A stretch of 64,000 bases of DNA from DT-110 sp030148525 (GTDB lineage Bacteria; Bacteroidota; Bacteroidia; Chitinophagales; Saprospiraceae). Under the pieces are notes generated by a model that searched no databases, was not told the DNA's origin, and saw only the letters and a program-made list of their open reading frames with translations. Position 1 is the stretch's first letter; every line of letters begins with the position of its first letter. The position numbers and the translations under genes are program-made. Below are positions 63,982 to 64,000 of this stretch, one piece after another. The stretch covers positions 1,984,001-2,048,000 of the forward strand of contig OZ245751.1 in the NCBI GenBank assembly GCA_965227445.1, read 5' to 3'.

Positions 63982-64000
63982 ACAGATGGCTTTTTGCGAA

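Overview
The window is chromosomal DNA from a member of the Bacteroidota, most likely a Saprospiria (Lewinella-like) bacterium. The evidence is three large secreted proteins ending in type IX secretion (T9SS) sorting domains, a PorV/PorQ-family T9SS protein, HYR/DUF11 repeat giants, and promoter-like TAnnTTTG boxes instead of E. coli-type -10 boxes. Placement below phylum is inference. I found no rRNA, tRNA, CRISPR array, phage or intact insertion sequence.

Layout. (1) 1-33323: surface and secreted giants. A 5'-truncated T9SS protein is followed by its much larger paralogue, one uninterrupted 8320-codon gene, and then by a more AT-rich gene encoding two predicted seven-bladed FG-GAP propellers. 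(2) 33459-41724: a complete tryptophan operon, trpL-trpE-trpG-trpD-trpC-trpF-trpB-trpA, followed by a DAHP synthase gene. (3) 42015-49419: a DUF6624 lipoprotein, then a minus-strand run encoding a GH78 rhamnosidase, an amidohydrolase, an S41 peptidase, a predicted outer-membrane barrel and a DinB-like protein. (4) 49597-56649: housekeeping genes (TPR membrane protein, ribH, MBL hydrolase, NhaD antiporter, dusB, CCA-adding enzyme). (5) 57631-63981: minus-strand genes for a PorV/PorQ protein, YihY, a thioesterase, arginine deiminase, an FAD oxidoreductase and an aldo/keto reductase.

The two most notable things are non-coding. Upstream of trpE lies what reads as a full translation-coupled attenuator: a 20-codon leader ORF with three consecutive Trp codons and three mutually exclusive RNA stems, the leader stop codon lying inside the antiterminator strand. 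Separately, many intergenic gaps are filled with tandem heptamers of unrelated sequence but the same 7-bp period. Several are arranged as inverted pairs next to stop codons, and two arrays have extended the 3' ends of genes (trpA and yihY).

The giant protein also has internal order. Its 23 HYR-type modules are three consecutive copies (8+8+7) of one ordered cassette, and a lamin-tail-like domain and a P/Homo-B-like domain appear to be inserted into HYR modules. The truncated paralogue carries a 107-residue insertion that reads as an LCCL domain, absent from the giant's matching C-terminus. Domain names are assigned by eye and have not been tested by profile search.
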